Assembly: GCA_051295955.1 (NCBI GenBank)
Contig: JBPDWA010000007.1
Span: 1 to 64,000, forward strand
Direction: 5' to 3'
DNA: 64,000 bases
Source: Enterococcus faecalis_A
Lineage (GTDB): Bacteria > Bacillota > Bacilli > Lactobacillales > Enterococcaceae
Both the position numbers and the translations under genes were made by a program. The notes beneath the pieces were generated by a model. That model was not told the origin of the DNA. It saw nothing but the letters and a program-made list of their open reading frames with translations, and did no database searches. Positions 36,790 through 45,574 of this stretch are shown here, in pieces (positions within the stretch are counted from its first letter, which is position 1; each line of letters begins with the position of its first letter).

Positions 36790-37728
36790 TTAATCGTCTT
36801 TACGTAATCCTAAACCTAAATCATGTAATTTTAGTTTTACCTCTTCAAGAGATTTACGGCCTAAATTACGTACTTTGATCATTTCTGGTTCAGATTTATT
36901 GGTAAGTTCTTGTACAGTGTTAATTCCTGCACGTTTTAAACAATTGTATGAACGAACAGACAGATCTAATTCTTCAATAGTCATTTCAAGCATTTTTTCT
37001 TTTTGTGTTTCTTCTTTTTCAACCATAATTTCAGCGTTTTTCGCTTCATCAGTTAGGCTTACAAAGATATCTAAATGCTCAGTCATAATTTTAGCTGCTA
37101 AGCTTAATGCTTCTTGAGGAATGATTGAACCGTCAGTCCAGATTTCCATTGTTAATTTGTCGAAGTCATCACGACGACCAACACGCGTATTTTCTACTTG
37201 GTAGTTTACTCGGCGAACTGGTGTGTAAATAGAATCAACTGGGAGAACACCAATCGGCATATCTTCCTTTTTATTTTCGTCTGCTTGAACATAGCCACGA
37301 CCAGGTTTCACTGTTAAGCGAGCATGGAAAGTAGCTCCTTCAGCAACACTACAGATAACTAAATCTTTATTTAGGATCTCAACATCACTGTCTACAATAA
37401 TATCGCCGGCAGTCACGGTAGCGGGTCCTGTAATATCGATCTCAAGGGTTTTTTCTTCTTCTGCATATAATTTCAATGCCAAGCCTTTGATATTCAAAAT
37501 GATCTGCGTTACGTCTTCTCTGACACCTGGAATGGTTGAGAATTCGTGTAAAACACCATCGATTTGAATATTGGTAATAGCTGCACCTGGTAAAGAAGAC
37601 AATAAAATACGACGTAGAGAGTTGCCTAAAGTAGTCCCATAACCACGTTCAAGTGGCTCTACGACAAACTTGCCATAATCTCTATTTTCATCAATCTTTT
37701 CGATTCTTGGTTTTTCAAATTCAATCAT
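36790..37728 (-). CDS. rpoA: RNA polymerase subunit alpha
   Basis: Dimerises to nucleate the polymerase core and contacts activators and UP elements through its C-terminal domain. In 312 residues, the N-terminal domain contains ERGYGTTLGNSLRRILLSS near 27. The C-terminal domain begins after about 245 (LDLSVRSYNCLKRAGINTV) and includes KVRNLGRKSLEEVKLKL. The last residues are acidic/basic mixed LRKDD, as usual. It lies between rpsK and rplQ. Confidence 0.98.
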   Translation of the reverse strand: MIEFEKPRIEKIDENRDYGKFVVEPLERGYGTTLGNSLRRILLSSLPGAAITNIQIDGVLHEFSTIPGVREDVTQIILNIKGLALKLYAEEEKTLEIDITGPATVTAGDIIVDSDVEILNKDLVICSVAEGATFHARLTVKPGRGYVQADENKKEDMPIGVLPVDSIYTPVRRVNYQVENTRVGRRDDFDKLTMEIWTDGSIIPQEALSLAAKIMTEHLDIFVSLTDEAKNAEIMVEKEETQKEKMLEMTIEELDLSVRSYNCLKRAGINTVQELTNKSEPEMIKVRNLGRKSLEEVKLKLHDLGLGLRKDD

Positions 37729-37807
37729 TCTTATCTATGCCCCTTTCAAAACGAAAAGTGTCTTGTTCAATGACGTTTTACTTCAAACTCAAAATGAGTG
37801 GCACTCA

Positions 37808-38197
37808 TTAAACACGACGGCGTTTTGGAGGGCGGCATCCATTATGAGGAACTGGAGTTACGTCACGAATTGCAGTCACTTCCAAACCTGTTGCTTGTAA
37901 TGAACGAATTGCTGCTTCACGTCCAGAACCAGGTCCTTTAACTGTTACGTCTACAGTTTTAAGTCCATGTTCCATTGCCACTTTGGTTGCGGCTTCTGCA
38001 GCCATTTGAGCGGCAAAAGGAGTTGATTTTTTGCTTCCTTTAAAGCCTAATGCTCCTGCTGATGACCATGCTAACGCATTTCCATGAGTATCAGTAATCA
38101 TCACAATTGTATTATTGAATGTAGAGTGGATATGAGCTACCCCAGCTTCTATATTCTTTTTCACACGGCGTTTACGACTAACTTTTTTTGCTGCCAT
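37808..38197 (-). CDS. rpsK: 30S ribosomal protein S11
   Basis: Part of the platform of the small subunit next to the mRNA exit site. 129 residues; recognised by GVAHIHSTFNNTIVMITD, the GFKGSKKSTPFAAQ block and the C-terminal DVTPVPHNGCRPPKRRRV. Twenty-seven bases separate it from rpsM. Confidence 0.98.
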   Translation of the reverse strand: MAAKKVSRKRRVKKNIEAGVAHIHSTFNNTIVMITDTHGNALAWSSAGALGFKGSKKSTPFAAQMAAEAATKVAMEHGLKTVDVTVKGPGSGREAAIRSLQATGLEVTAIRDVTPVPHNGCRPPKRRRV

Positions 38198-38224
38198 GAA
38201 GTTCTAACCTCCTTCACTTAGGAA

Positions 38225-38590
38225 TTATTTTTTCTTGCCTGCTACAGTACGAGCTGGGCCTTTACGAGTACGTGCATTGTTTTTCGTGTTTTGTCCACGA
38301 GTTGGCAATCCACGACGATGACGGATACCACGGTATGAACCGATTTCCATCAAACGTTTGATGTTTAAGTTCACTTCACGACGAAGATCACCTTCAACTT
38401 TTAATTTGTCGATTTCCGCACGAATCGCATCTGTTTGTTCATTCGTTAAATCACGAACACGAATATCTTCAGATACGCCAACGTTTGCTAAAACTTTCTT
38501 AGCAGTAGTATTGCCGATACCATAAATATAAGTAAGGGAAATTACTACACGTTTGTCACGAGGGATGTCTACTCCTGCAATACGAGCCAT
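38225..38590 (-). CDS. rpsM: 30S ribosomal protein S13
   Basis: Head protein that contacts the 50S subunit and P-site tRNA. It has 121 residues, starting MARIAGVDIPRDKRVVISLT and ending in the basic tail RTRKGPARTVAGKKK. It contains GSYRGIRHRRGLPTRGQNT. An AGGAGG site precedes the ATG. Confidence 0.98.
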   Translation of the reverse strand: MARIAGVDIPRDKRVVISLTYIYGIGNTTAKKVLANVGVSEDIRVRDLTNEQTDAIRAEIDKLKVEGDLRREVNLNIKRLMEIGSYRGIRHRRGLPTRGQNTKNNARTRKGPARTVAGKKK

Positions 38591-38609
38591 AATTCGTTAC
38601 ACCTCCTAA

Positions 38610-38726
38610 TTATCCTTGACGTTGTTTGTGTTTTGGATTTGCTGGACAAATAACCATAACACGCCCTTTACGGCGAATTACTTTACAATGCTCACACATT
38701 GGTTTTACTGATGGTCTTACTTTCAT
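38610..38726 (-). CDS. rpmJ: 50S ribosomal protein L36
   Basis: A 38-residue protein between rpsM and infA. It starts MKVRPSVKPMCEHCKVIRRK and ends NPKHKQRQG. It has C11, C14 and C27 plus H32 for the single zinc ion, so this is the zinc-binding (C+) form. AGGAGGTAATTATC precedes the ATG. Confidence 0.97.
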   Translation of the reverse strand: MKVRPSVKPMCEHCKVIRRKGRVMVICPANPKHKQRQG

Positions 38727-38759
38727 GATAATTACCTCCTGTGATTTTACGGAGTACAA

Positions 38760-38978
38760 TTATTTAAAGCGATAAGTAATACGGCCACGAGAAAGATCAT
38801 ACGGTGATAATTCTACCGTTACTTTGTCTCCAGGTAAGATACGGATGTAGTGCATACGGATTTTACCAGAAACAGTAGCAAGAACTTGGTGACCATTTTC
38901 TAGTTCGACTTTAAACATTGCATTCGGCAAAGTTTCGACGACTGTACCTTCGACTTCAATCATATCTTCTTTTGCCAC
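38760..38978 (-). CDS. infA: Translation initiation factor IF-1
   Basis: A 72-residue S1/OB-fold factor that occupies the A site during initiation. It reads VAKEDMIEVEGTVVETLPN and later RIRMHYIRILPGDKVTVELS. The start is GTG at 38978 with AAGGAGG 8 bp upstream, which gives the normal IF-1 length. The ATG 12 codons upstream would embed the binding site. An internal promoter lies about 135 bp upstream. Confidence 0.96.
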   Translation of the reverse strand: MAKEDMIEVEGTVVETLPNAMFKVELENGHQVLATVSGKIRMHYIRILPGDKVTVELSPYDLSRGRITYRFK

Positions 38979-39112
38979 GCACAGTACCTCCTTGTACTTG
39001 TTTCGCGTTTTCACACGATAAAACGGCGGAAACTTCAGCTCCCACCTAGAAATCTCAACTAAACTTCAATATCATTGTCACTGTCACAAAACTATAGAAG
39101 TCGGACTGATAT

Positions 39113-39141
39113 ATTTTATCATATGAGCTGGATTTTGGCAA
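39113..39141 (-). promoter_or_regulatory. Internal promoter between adk and infA
   Basis: TTGCCA (39141-39136) and TAAAAT (39118-39113) on the minus strand are separated by 17 bp. It lies in an unusually long 208-bp gap and would allow the alpha operon (infA to rplQ) to be expressed apart from the spc operon. Confidence 0.6.
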
Positions 39142-39186
39142 GAGAAGCTGAATACAACAACATGGTAGGTTACGGGCAATACACAA

Positions 39187-39837
39187 CTATTTTTTGTCAA
39201 TGATTTGCTTCACTTCTGAAAAAACAGCATCGATTTCACGATTCCCATCTATTGTGTGCAACAAACCTTGATTTTTATAAAAATCTAAAATTGGCGCACT
39301 ATTTGCGATGTTGACTGCCAAACGATTTTTGACCGTTTCAGGCTTATCATCTTCTCTTTGATAAAATTCATGCCCACCACAACGATCACAAGTTCCTTCA
39401 ACCTTTGGCGGATTAAACAATTTGTGATAAGTTGCTCCACATGTCCGACAGATGAATCGTCCGGCCAAGCGTTCGATTAAAACATCGTCTTCTACGTGAA
39501 TATCTATGACAGCATCAATATTTTTATTTAATTCTTTTAGCATTGTATCCAATGCTTGTGCTTGTTCCAATGTCCGTGGGAAGCCATCCAACAAAAAGCC
39601 TTTGCCCGTATCCGGTTGGGCTAAACGTTCTTTGACAATTCCGTTGGTTACTTTATCAGGAACGAGCTCACCTTTATCGATATAAGATTTCGCTTCTAAA
39701 CCAAGAGCAGTTTCATTTTTCATCGCTGCACGGAACATATCGCCAGTAGAGATATGAGGAATACCGTAAGCGTCGATGATTTTTTCTGCTTGAGTACCTT
39801 TACCTGCTCCAGGTAATCCCATTAAAATGAGGTTCAT
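39187..39837 (-). CDS. adk: Adenylate kinase
   Basis: Interconverts ATP plus AMP with two ADP. In 216 residues, the P-loop GLPGAGKGTQ is at about 7-16 and the AMP site includes HISTGDMFR. The lid is the long form with a structural zinc site, CRTC near 130 and CDRC near 150, as in Gram-positive enzymes. It follows secY in the spc operon, the usual Firmicutes position. Confidence 0.97.
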   Translation of the reverse strand: MNLILMGLPGAGKGTQAEKIIDAYGIPHISTGDMFRAAMKNETALGLEAKSYIDKGELVPDKVTNGIVKERLAQPDTGKGFLLDGFPRTLEQAQALDTMLKELNKNIDAVIDIHVEDDVLIERLAGRFICRTCGATYHKLFNPPKVEGTCDRCGGHEFYQREDDKPETVKNRLAVNIANSAPILDFYKNQGLLHTIDGNREIDAVFSEVKQIIDKK

Positions 39838-39923
39838 TTAATTTCCTCCTAATTTTAAAGGCTGGCTCATGAAGCTAGCCATATGTGAGAATGGTGCTGA
39901 GGTAAAACCTCAACACGCGATTC

Positions 39924-41222
39924 TTACTTATTGATAAAGCCGACATATTGACGTTTTAGCATTAATCCTTCTAATTGTTTTGCAGTCTCTAATGCGACAC
40001 CGATAACAATTAGTAAACTTGTTCCGCCCAAACCGATGGATTGCGGTAAGCTCCAGGCCATTTGCGCAATAATCGGCAGCAAAGCAACAAGTCCTAGGAA
40101 AATAGCTCCGACAACACTTAGTCTCATCAATACACCAGAGACATATTCTTCGGTCCCTTTTCCTGGGCGCACGCTTGGAATGTAGCTTCCTTGTTTTTGT
40201 AAGTTTTCCGCTAATTTCTCAGGGTTTACTTGCACAAAAGCGTAGAAGAACGTAAACGCAACGATTAAGACTGTGTAAATTACAGCCCCAGGAACTGTAT
40301 TGTAACTAAAAATTTTCGTCATAATATCATACCAACCAGCGCCGTTAAACTTTGAAGAAAAGGCTTGTAAGACGGCATTTGGTGTGGCAATCAATGAACT
40401 TGCAAAAATAACTGGAATTACACCGGCAGCATTTACTTTTAAAGGTAGATAACTGCTGGTTGGCGCTCCGGAAACACGTTTGGTATATTGGATCGGAATC
40501 TTGCGTTCTGCTTGTTGGAAAAAGGTTACAACTGTAACAATCACCAAGATTGCGATGATTAGGATCACAATAAAGATAGCAGACTGCCAAATTCTTGAAG
40601 GATCAATATTAATAAAGTAATCTTCATAGATTTCCTTGACTGATGCTGGAACACGAGAAATAATCCCGGCAAAGATAATCATTGAAACACCATTACCAAT
40701 ACCTTTTTCAGTAATTTGCTCACCCATCCAAGTGACAAACATTGTACCGGCCGTTAAAATAATGCCGATCATAACAAAAGTAGACAAGTTCGGATTGGTA
40801 ACAATCCCTGTTTTACTTAAGCTATTAAATCCAGCTGTGATCCCGATAGATTGAGCGATCCCCAAGACAATGGTTAAATATCTTGTCGCTTGATTTAATT
40901 TCTTACGGCCAACTTCCCCTTGTTTAGACCATTCCACAAAACGAGGAACGATATCCATTTGCAATAGCTGAATAATAATGGAAGCCGTAATATAAGGCGA
41001 AACCCCCATCGCAAAGATGGAGAAGTTTTGCATTGCGCTACCGCTGACCATATTCAACATATTTAAAAATGGTAAACTACTTAAATCTGCCAATCCCTTT
41101 GCATTCACACCGGGAACTGTAATATGAGCCCCTAAGCGAAATACAAACAAGACGAAAACGGTGAAGAAAATCTTTGATCTAATGTCTTTAACTTTCAAAG
41201 CATCTTTTAAGAGTTTAAACAT
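39924..41222 (-). CDS. secY: Protein translocase subunit SecY
   Basis: The pore of the Sec system for protein export and membrane insertion. It has 432 residues with ten membrane helices. The plug and first-helix region reads FRLGAHITVPGVNAKGL, and the second-helix SecY signature is near residue 70 (NFSIFAMGVSPYITASIIIQLL). The cytoplasmic loop contains AERKIPIQY. Its ATG overlaps the rplO stop by one base (TAATG), implying coupled translation. Confidence 0.98.
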   Translation of the reverse strand: MFKLLKDALKVKDIRSKIFFTVFVLFVFRLGAHITVPGVNAKGLADLSSLPFLNMLNMVSGSAMQNFSIFAMGVSPYITASIIIQLLQMDIVPRFVEWSKQGEVGRKKLNQATRYLTIVLGIAQSIGITAGFNSLSKTGIVTNPNLSTFVMIGIILTAGTMFVTWMGEQITEKGIGNGVSMIIFAGIISRVPASVKEIYEDYFINIDPSRIWQSAIFIVILIIAILVIVTVVTFFQQAERKIPIQYTKRVSGAPTSSYLPLKVNAAGVIPVIFASSLIATPNAVLQAFSSKFNGAGWYDIMTKIFSYNTVPGAVIYTVLIVAFTFFYAFVQVNPEKLAENLQKQGSYIPSVRPGKGTEEYVSGVLMRLSVVGAIFLGLVALLPIIAQMAWSLPQSIGLGGTSLLIVIGVALETAKQLEGLMLKRQYVGFINK

Positions 41223-41662
41223 TAAATCACCTCGATTGAACCACCAGCAGCTTCGATGGCTTCTTGGGCTGCTTTAGAGAATTTTGCTGCTTTTACAGTT
41301 AATTTTTTCGTTAATTCACCATCAGCAAGAACTTTTACTCCTGCCTTCTCATTTTTAACGATTCCTGCTTCTTTTAAGACTACAGGTGTTACTTCAGTTC
41401 CATCTTCGAAACGATTAAGTGTATCTAAGTTGATTACTGCGTAGTCTTTGCGATTGATATTTGTAAAGCCGCGTTTTGGTAGACGACGGAATAATGGAGT
41501 TTGACCCCCTTCAAATCCTAAACGAACACCACCGCCTGAACGAGCTTTTTGTCCTTTTTGACCACGGCCAGCTGTTTTACCATTACCAGATGAAGTACCA
41601 CGACCAACACGATTACGTACTTGGCGTGAACCCTCTGCAGGTTTTAATTCATGAAGTTTCAT
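41222..41662 (-). CDS. rplO: 50S ribosomal protein L15
   Basis: A large-subunit assembly protein. 146 residues; the glycine-rich basic N-terminus reads GRGTSSGNGKTAGRGQKGQK, followed by GFEGGQTPLFRRLPKRGF. It lies between rpmD and secY. Confidence 0.98.
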   Translation of the reverse strand: MKLHELKPAEGSRQVRNRVGRGTSSGNGKTAGRGQKGQKARSGGGVRLGFEGGQTPLFRRLPKRGFTNINRKDYAVINLDTLNRFEDGTEVTPVVLKEAGIVKNEKAGVKVLADGELTKKLTVKAAKFSKAAQEAIEAAGGSIEVI

Positions 41663-41704
41663 AGGTTTGGCACCTCCTTAAACAATCTTCGAAATTCTAA
41701 AAAA

Positions 41705-41884
41705 TTAAACTTCTTCTACGTCCACTAAGTGTGAAACAGTATTGATCATGCCTTTGATTGCATCATTGGCAGGTTTTGTTACGGTACTGTTTACTTTTTT
41801 CAATCCCAACGCTTTTACTGTATTACGTTGATTTTGAGGACGACCGATAACACTGCGTTTTAATGTAATTTTTAATTCAGCCAT
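41705..41884 (-). CDS. rpmD: 50S ribosomal protein L30
   Basis: A 59-residue protein in the rpsE-rplO gap. It reads MAELKITLKRSVIGRPQNQR, then the conserved TVKALGLKKVNST and a C-terminal LVDVEEV. Position and sequence leave no doubt. AAGGAGGAC precedes the ATG. Confidence 0.97.
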   Translation of the reverse strand: MAELKITLKRSVIGRPQNQRNTVKALGLKKVNSTVTKPANDAIKGMINTVSHLVDVEEV

Positions 41885-41898
41885 TATTTTTGTCCTCC

Positions 41899-42399
41899 TT
41901 ATCCAATAAGTTCTTCTACAGATTTACCGCGAAGTGCTGCCACTTCTTCGGCGCGTTTTAATTGTTTTAAGCCATCAACTGTTGCACGTACAACGTTGAT
42001 TGGAGTGTTTGAACCTAATGATTTTGATGTAATATCAGCAACACCTGCTAATTCCAATACGGCACGAACTGGCCCGCCAGCAGCTACCCCAGAACCTTCT
42101 ACTGCAGGTTTCATAAGGATACGTCCGCCGCCAAATACACCGATAACTTCGTGCGGAATAGTAGAACCAACCATAGGCACATCAATTAAGTTTTTCTTCG
42201 CGTCTTCGATCGCTTTACGAATTGCTTCAGGTACTTCTTGTGCTTTACCAGTACCGAAACCAACGTGTCCATTTTTGTCACCGACAACAACTAAAGCTGC
42301 AAAGCGTAAACGACGTCCACCTTTAACAACTTTGGTTACACGGTTAATGGCAACTACGCGGTCTTCTAATTCCAAATGTTTTGGATCAATATAAACCAT
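41899..42399 (-). CDS. rpsE: 30S ribosomal protein S5
   Basis: Decoding-fidelity protein at the mRNA entry site. 166 residues: the N-terminal RNA-binding part has VAINRVTKVVKGGRRLRFAA and GDKNGHVGFGTGKA, and the second domain carries GGRILMKPAVEGSGVAAGG. The KGGRR region, where spectinomycin-resistance changes arise in other bacteria, looks wild type. Confidence 0.98.
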   Translation of the reverse strand: MVYIDPKHLELEDRVVAINRVTKVVKGGRRLRFAALVVVGDKNGHVGFGTGKAQEVPEAIRKAIEDAKKNLIDVPMVGSTIPHEVIGVFGGGRILMKPAVEGSGVAAGGPVRAVLELAGVADITSKSLGSNTPINVVRATVDGLKQLKRAEEVAALRGKSVEELIG

Positions 42400-42419
42400 G
42401 AATGGTGTTCCTCCTTCTC

Positions 42420-42776
42420 CTAAAATTCTAGTCCATTTTCACGAGCTGCTTGAGCTAAAGCTTGCACGCGGCCATGGTAAAGGTATCCACCACGGTCAAA
42501 GACTACTTCTTTAATGCCTTTTTCAGCAGCGCGTTCAGCAATCAATTTGCCGACAGCTGCAGCTTGTTCAGTTTTTGTTCCACCTGAAATTTCTTTTTCT
42601 AAGGCAGAGGCACTTGCTAGCGTCACACCCGCTACGTCATCAATGATTTGAGCGTAGATGTTTTTATTAGAACGGAAAACGTTCAAGCGTGGGCACTCAG
42701 CAGTACCAGAGATTTTGTTACGTACACGACGATGTCTTTTTTGACGTGTTTTGTTCTTATCTGGTTTTGTAATCAC
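42420..42776 (-). CDS. rplR: 50S ribosomal protein L18
   Basis: Binds 5S rRNA in the central protuberance. The 118-residue protein begins at GTG 42776 (VITKPDKNKTRQKRHRRVRN) with AAAGAGGTGA just upstream. The longer frame to 42848 has no supporting site and would exceed family length. Core motifs are RLNVFRSNKNIYAQIID and FDRGGYLYHGRVQALA. The spacer ahead of it is unusually long and structured. Confidence 0.96.
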   Translation of the reverse strand: MITKPDKNKTRQKRHRRVRNKISGTAECPRLNVFRSNKNIYAQIIDDVAGVTLASASALEKEISGGTKTEQAAAVGKLIAERAAEKGIKEVVFDRGGYLYHGRVQALAQAARENGLEF

Positions 42777-42931
42777 AATTGTCACCTCTTTTTTTATTAT
42801 GCTGTTTTTCAACAGCAATGGGAATATAGAAAAGGGAACGCTCCACAAGAGAAAGTTTTTTTAAGAAGTTACACTTCATCAAAAGAACTTTTACTTGTCG
42901 CTTCCTGCTATGTGCTTTTTCTATAAACCTA
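42777..42931 (-). promoter_or_regulatory. Structured 155-nt spacer between rplF and rplR
   Basis: Other gaps in this operon are mostly 10-40 bp. In minus-strand RNA, TATAGAAAA (42925-42917) can pair with TTTTCTATA (42833-42825) to close a domain of about 100 nt, with GAAG/CTTC inside. A separate hairpin GCTGTT/AACAGC (42801-42816) lies just before the rplR binding site. It could be an r-protein-binding leader, but this is inference. Confidence 0.35.
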
Positions 42932-43468
42932 TTATTTACCAGTTTTACCTTCTTTACGGCGTACAAATTCACCAGCATAGCGAATTCCTTTGCCTTTGTA
43001 AGGTTCTGGAGGGCGAACACCACGAATGTTTGCTGCAGTTTCACCTACGATTTCTTTGTTGATACCTTTGACAACCACTTGTGTGTTGGCTGGCACTTCA
43101 AACGTTACACCTTCAGGGGCTGTCATTTCAACCGGATGAGAGTAGCCAACGTTTAAGACTAGTTTGCTTCCTTGAACTTGGGCACGGTATCCGACCCCGA
43201 TTAGTTCAAGTGCTTTTTGAAATCCTTCAGAAACACCAACAACCATGTTGTTGAAGTTTGCACGAGTCGTTCCGTGAATTGTTTTCATTTCTTTAGAATC
43301 GTTTGGACGAGTGAATGTGACTTCGTTTCCTTCGATACTCATTTTAATATCTGAAGAAAATTCGCGTGTTAATTCACCTTTAGGTCCTTTTACTGTAATG
43401 TTGTTTCCATCTTGCTTGATTTCGACACCAGCAGGAAGGACAACGACTTTATTACCAATACGGCTCAC
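42932..43468 (-). CDS. rplF: 50S ribosomal protein L6
   Basis: Binds 23S rRNA near the sarcin-ricin loop. 178 residues in two repeats; recognised by MSRIGNKVVVLPAGVEI, the GVGYRAQVQGSKLVLNVGYS block and the C-terminal PEPYKGKGIRYAGEFVRRKE. Confidence 0.98.
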   Translation of the reverse strand: MSRIGNKVVVLPAGVEIKQDGNNITVKGPKGELTREFSSDIKMSIEGNEVTFTRPNDSKEMKTIHGTTRANFNNMVVGVSEGFQKALELIGVGYRAQVQGSKLVLNVGYSHPVEMTAPEGVTFEVPANTQVVVKGINKEIVGETAANIRGVRPPEPYKGKGIRYAGEFVRRKEGKTGK

Positions 43469-43499
43469 TTAGAGACACCTCCTTGTGTATTTTTAAAAA

Positions 43500-43898
43500 T
43501 TACCATACGTAGGCGATTACTTCGCCGCCGATATTTTTTGCTCTAGCTTCTTTGTCAGTTACTACGCCTTCAGATGTTGAGATGATGGCAATACCTAAGC
43601 CGTTTAAAACTTTTGGCACTTCATCAGCTTTCACATAAGCACGCAAACCTGGTTTAGAAATACGTTTTAAGTTTGTGATGACGCGCTCTTCGTTTTTACC
43701 ATATTTAAGGAAAACACGGATCACACCTTGTTTGTCATCTTCGATGTATTCTACGTCGCGGATAAATCCTTCACGTTTCAGGATTTCTGCGATATCACGT
43801 TTGATTTTTGAAGCAGGCACTTCTAAGCTTTCATGTTTAACCATGTTTGCATTACGAATGCGAGTTAGAAAATCTGCAATTGGATCTGTCATGACCAT
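43500..43898 (-). CDS. rpsH: 30S ribosomal protein S8
   Basis: A primary 16S rRNA-binding protein and, in E. coli, the translational repressor of this operon. 132 residues; reads MTDPIADFLTRIRNANM at the start and ISTSEGVVTDKEARAKN near the end. Two in-frame ATG codons (43898 and 43892) are possible; GGAGGTAAATAG favours the first. Confidence 0.97.
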   Translation of the reverse strand: MVMTDPIADFLTRIRNANMVKHESLEVPASKIKRDIAEILKREGFIRDVEYIEDDKQGVIRVFLKYGKNEERVITNLKRISKPGLRAYVKADEVPKVLNGLGIAIISTSEGVVTDKEARAKNIGGEVIAYVW

Positions 43899-43933
43899 TG
43901 AACTATTTACCTCCTTTATGCGAGTTTACTTGT

Positions 43934-44119
43934 TTACCAGCTAGCTTTCTTCACGCCGGGAATTTGTCCTTTATAGGCAAGTTCGCGGAAGCAAATACGG
44001 CAAAGATGAAATTTACGATAAACTGAATGTGGACGTCCGCAGCGTTCGCAACGTGTGTATGCTTGAGTTGAGAATTTTGCCGGGCGTTTGTTTTTAGCAA
44101 TCATTGATTTTTTAGCCAC
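43934..44119 (-). CDS. rpsN: 30S ribosomal protein S14, zinc-binding type Z
   Basis: A short 61-residue S14 with both zinc pairs, CERC near residue 24 and CRIC near residue 40. This is the zinc-dependent type usual in the spc operon, not the long zinc-free paralogue. It ends PGVKKASW. Confidence 0.97.
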   Translation of the reverse strand: MAKKSMIAKNKRPAKFSTQAYTRCERCGRPHSVYRKFHLCRICFRELAYKGQIPGVKKASW

Positions 44120-44137
44120 GTAGTTCGCCTCCTTATT

Positions 44138-44677
44138 TTATTTTTGGAATGGCATACCTAATTGTTTCAACAATTCGCGAGACTCTTCGTCAGTGTTCGC
44201 TGTTGTTACAATCACGATGTCCATACCGCGTACTTTATCTACTAAATCATAATCAACTTCCGGGAAGATCAATTGTTCTTTAATACCTAAAGTATAGTTA
44301 CCACGTCCATCAAAAGCTTTTTTGCTTACTCCGTGGAAGTCACGTACACGAGGTAAAGAAACTGTCACTAATTTATCTAGAAATTCGTACATTCTTTCTC
44401 CGCGTAAAGTTACTTTTGCACCGATTGGCATTCCTTCACGTAAACGGAAGCCAGCGATTGATTTTTTCGCTTTTGTGATCAATGGTTTTTGACCAGTGAT
44501 TAGTGCTAATTCTTCGACAGCTTTGTCTAAGTTTTTAGCGTTTGATACTGCATCGCCCACACCCATGTTGATAACGATTTTTTCAACTTTAGGAGTTTGC
44601 ATGATTGAGCTATAATTAAATTTTTCCATCAATGATGGTGTTACTTCTTTAATAAATTTTTCTTTCAGGCGGTTCAT
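44138..44677 (-). CDS. rplE: 50S ribosomal protein L5
   Basis: Binds 5S rRNA and contacts P-site tRNA. 179 residues; contains VEKIVINMGVGDAVSNAKNL, GQKPLITKAKKSIAGFRLRE and the C-terminal MDIVIVTTANTDEESRELL. Confidence 0.98.
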   Translation of the reverse strand: MNRLKEKFIKEVTPSLMEKFNYSSIMQTPKVEKIVINMGVGDAVSNAKNLDKAVEELALITGQKPLITKAKKSIAGFRLREGMPIGAKVTLRGERMYEFLDKLVTVSLPRVRDFHGVSKKAFDGRGNYTLGIKEQLIFPEVDYDLVDKVRGMDIVIVTTANTDEESRELLKQLGMPFQK

Positions 44678-44704
44678 TCAGTCAGCCCCTCCTTCCTTGA
44701 GTTA

Positions 44705-45016
44705 TTATTTGTCTAAAACTTCACCTGTTTTTTTAGAAACACGGACTTTTTTGCCCTCTACTTCTTTAAACGCAACTTTTGTAGCTTCTCCGTTTGAAGG
44801 GTCAATCACCATTACATTAGAAACATGAATTGGCGCTTCCACTTCTAGGATTCCACCCTGTGGGGTTGCTTGGTTTGGTTTTTGGTGTTTTTTTACAATG
44901 TTGACACCTTCAACGATAACTTTGTCTTTTTTAGGGAACGCTGCTAGTACAACGCCTTCTTTATTTTTGTCTTTACCAGTGATAACTTTTACTTTATCGC
45001 CTTTTTTAACAAACAT
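44705..45016 (-). CDS. rplX: 50S ribosomal protein L24
   Basis: An assembly-initiating 23S rRNA-binding protein with a KOW motif at its start (KKGDKVKVITGKDKNKEG). 103 residues; VEGVNIVKKHQKPNQATPQG is the conserved centre. Confidence 0.98.
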   Translation of the reverse strand: MFVKKGDKVKVITGKDKNKEGVVLAAFPKKDKVIVEGVNIVKKHQKPNQATPQGGILEVEAPIHVSNVMVIDPSNGEATKVAFKEVEGKKVRVSKKTGEVLDK

Positions 45017-45051
45017 TACTGTTTCGCACCTCCTTTGATACGGCCTCGAGA

Positions 45052-45420
45052 TTATAGTACTTCTGGTGCTAGAGAAACGATCTTCATAAAGTTGTTTTCA
45101 CGTAGTTCACGTGCAACCGGTCCGAAGATACGCGTTCCGCGTGGGCTTTTATCATCACGGATAATTACCGCAGCATTTTCATCAAATTTAATATATGAAC
45201 CGTCTGCACGACGAGCGCCAGATTTTGTACGAACGATAACGGCTTTTACTACTTCGCCTTTTTTGACAACACCGCCTGGCGTTGCTTGTTTAACAGTAGC
45301 AACAATTACGTCACCGATATTAGCTGTTTTGCGACCAGATCCGCCTAGGACTTTGATCGTCAAAATTTCACGTGCGCCAGAGTTATCAGCGACTTTTAAG
45401 CGACTTTCTTGTTGGATCAC
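45052..45420 (-). CDS. rplN: 50S ribosomal protein L14
   Basis: Subunit-interface protein. 122 residues; reads MIQQESRLKVADNSGAREIL and contains RRADGSYIKFDENAAVIIRD, ending in FMKIVSLAPEVL. AGGAGGATACACATC precedes the ATG. Confidence 0.98.
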   Translation of the reverse strand: MIQQESRLKVADNSGAREILTIKVLGGSGRKTANIGDVIVATVKQATPGGVVKKGEVVKAVIVRTKSGARRADGSYIKFDENAAVIIRDDKSPRGTRIFGPVARELRENNFMKIVSLAPEVL

Positions 45421-45574
45421 GATGTGTATCCTCCTTTCTCATTTCAAGGAAATAAGTTTCAAAGAAAACTTACGACTCTTTGCAAGCCATAGGCCATCTC
45501 ACACATTACTCATTAGGTGAATTGGCATTCTTTCAGATTTTGAGTTTCAATCTAGTTAGGAAATTCTCGTTTTA
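45421..45574 (-). promoter_or_regulatory. Long structured spacer between rpsQ and rplN
   Basis: A 154-bp gap within the compact spc operon. Two local hairpins are evident: TAAGTTT/AAACTTA (45453-45472, 6-nt loop) and AGATT/AATCT (45535-45553). There is no run of T to suggest termination and I see no clear -35/-10 pair. Function unknown. Confidence 0.3.

Noticed and set aside
42648..42926. 92-codon plus-strand frame across rplR and the spacer
   Set aside because: Antisense to rplR in its first half, hydrophobic and cysteine/serine-rich without family signature; the spacer is better read as leader RNA.
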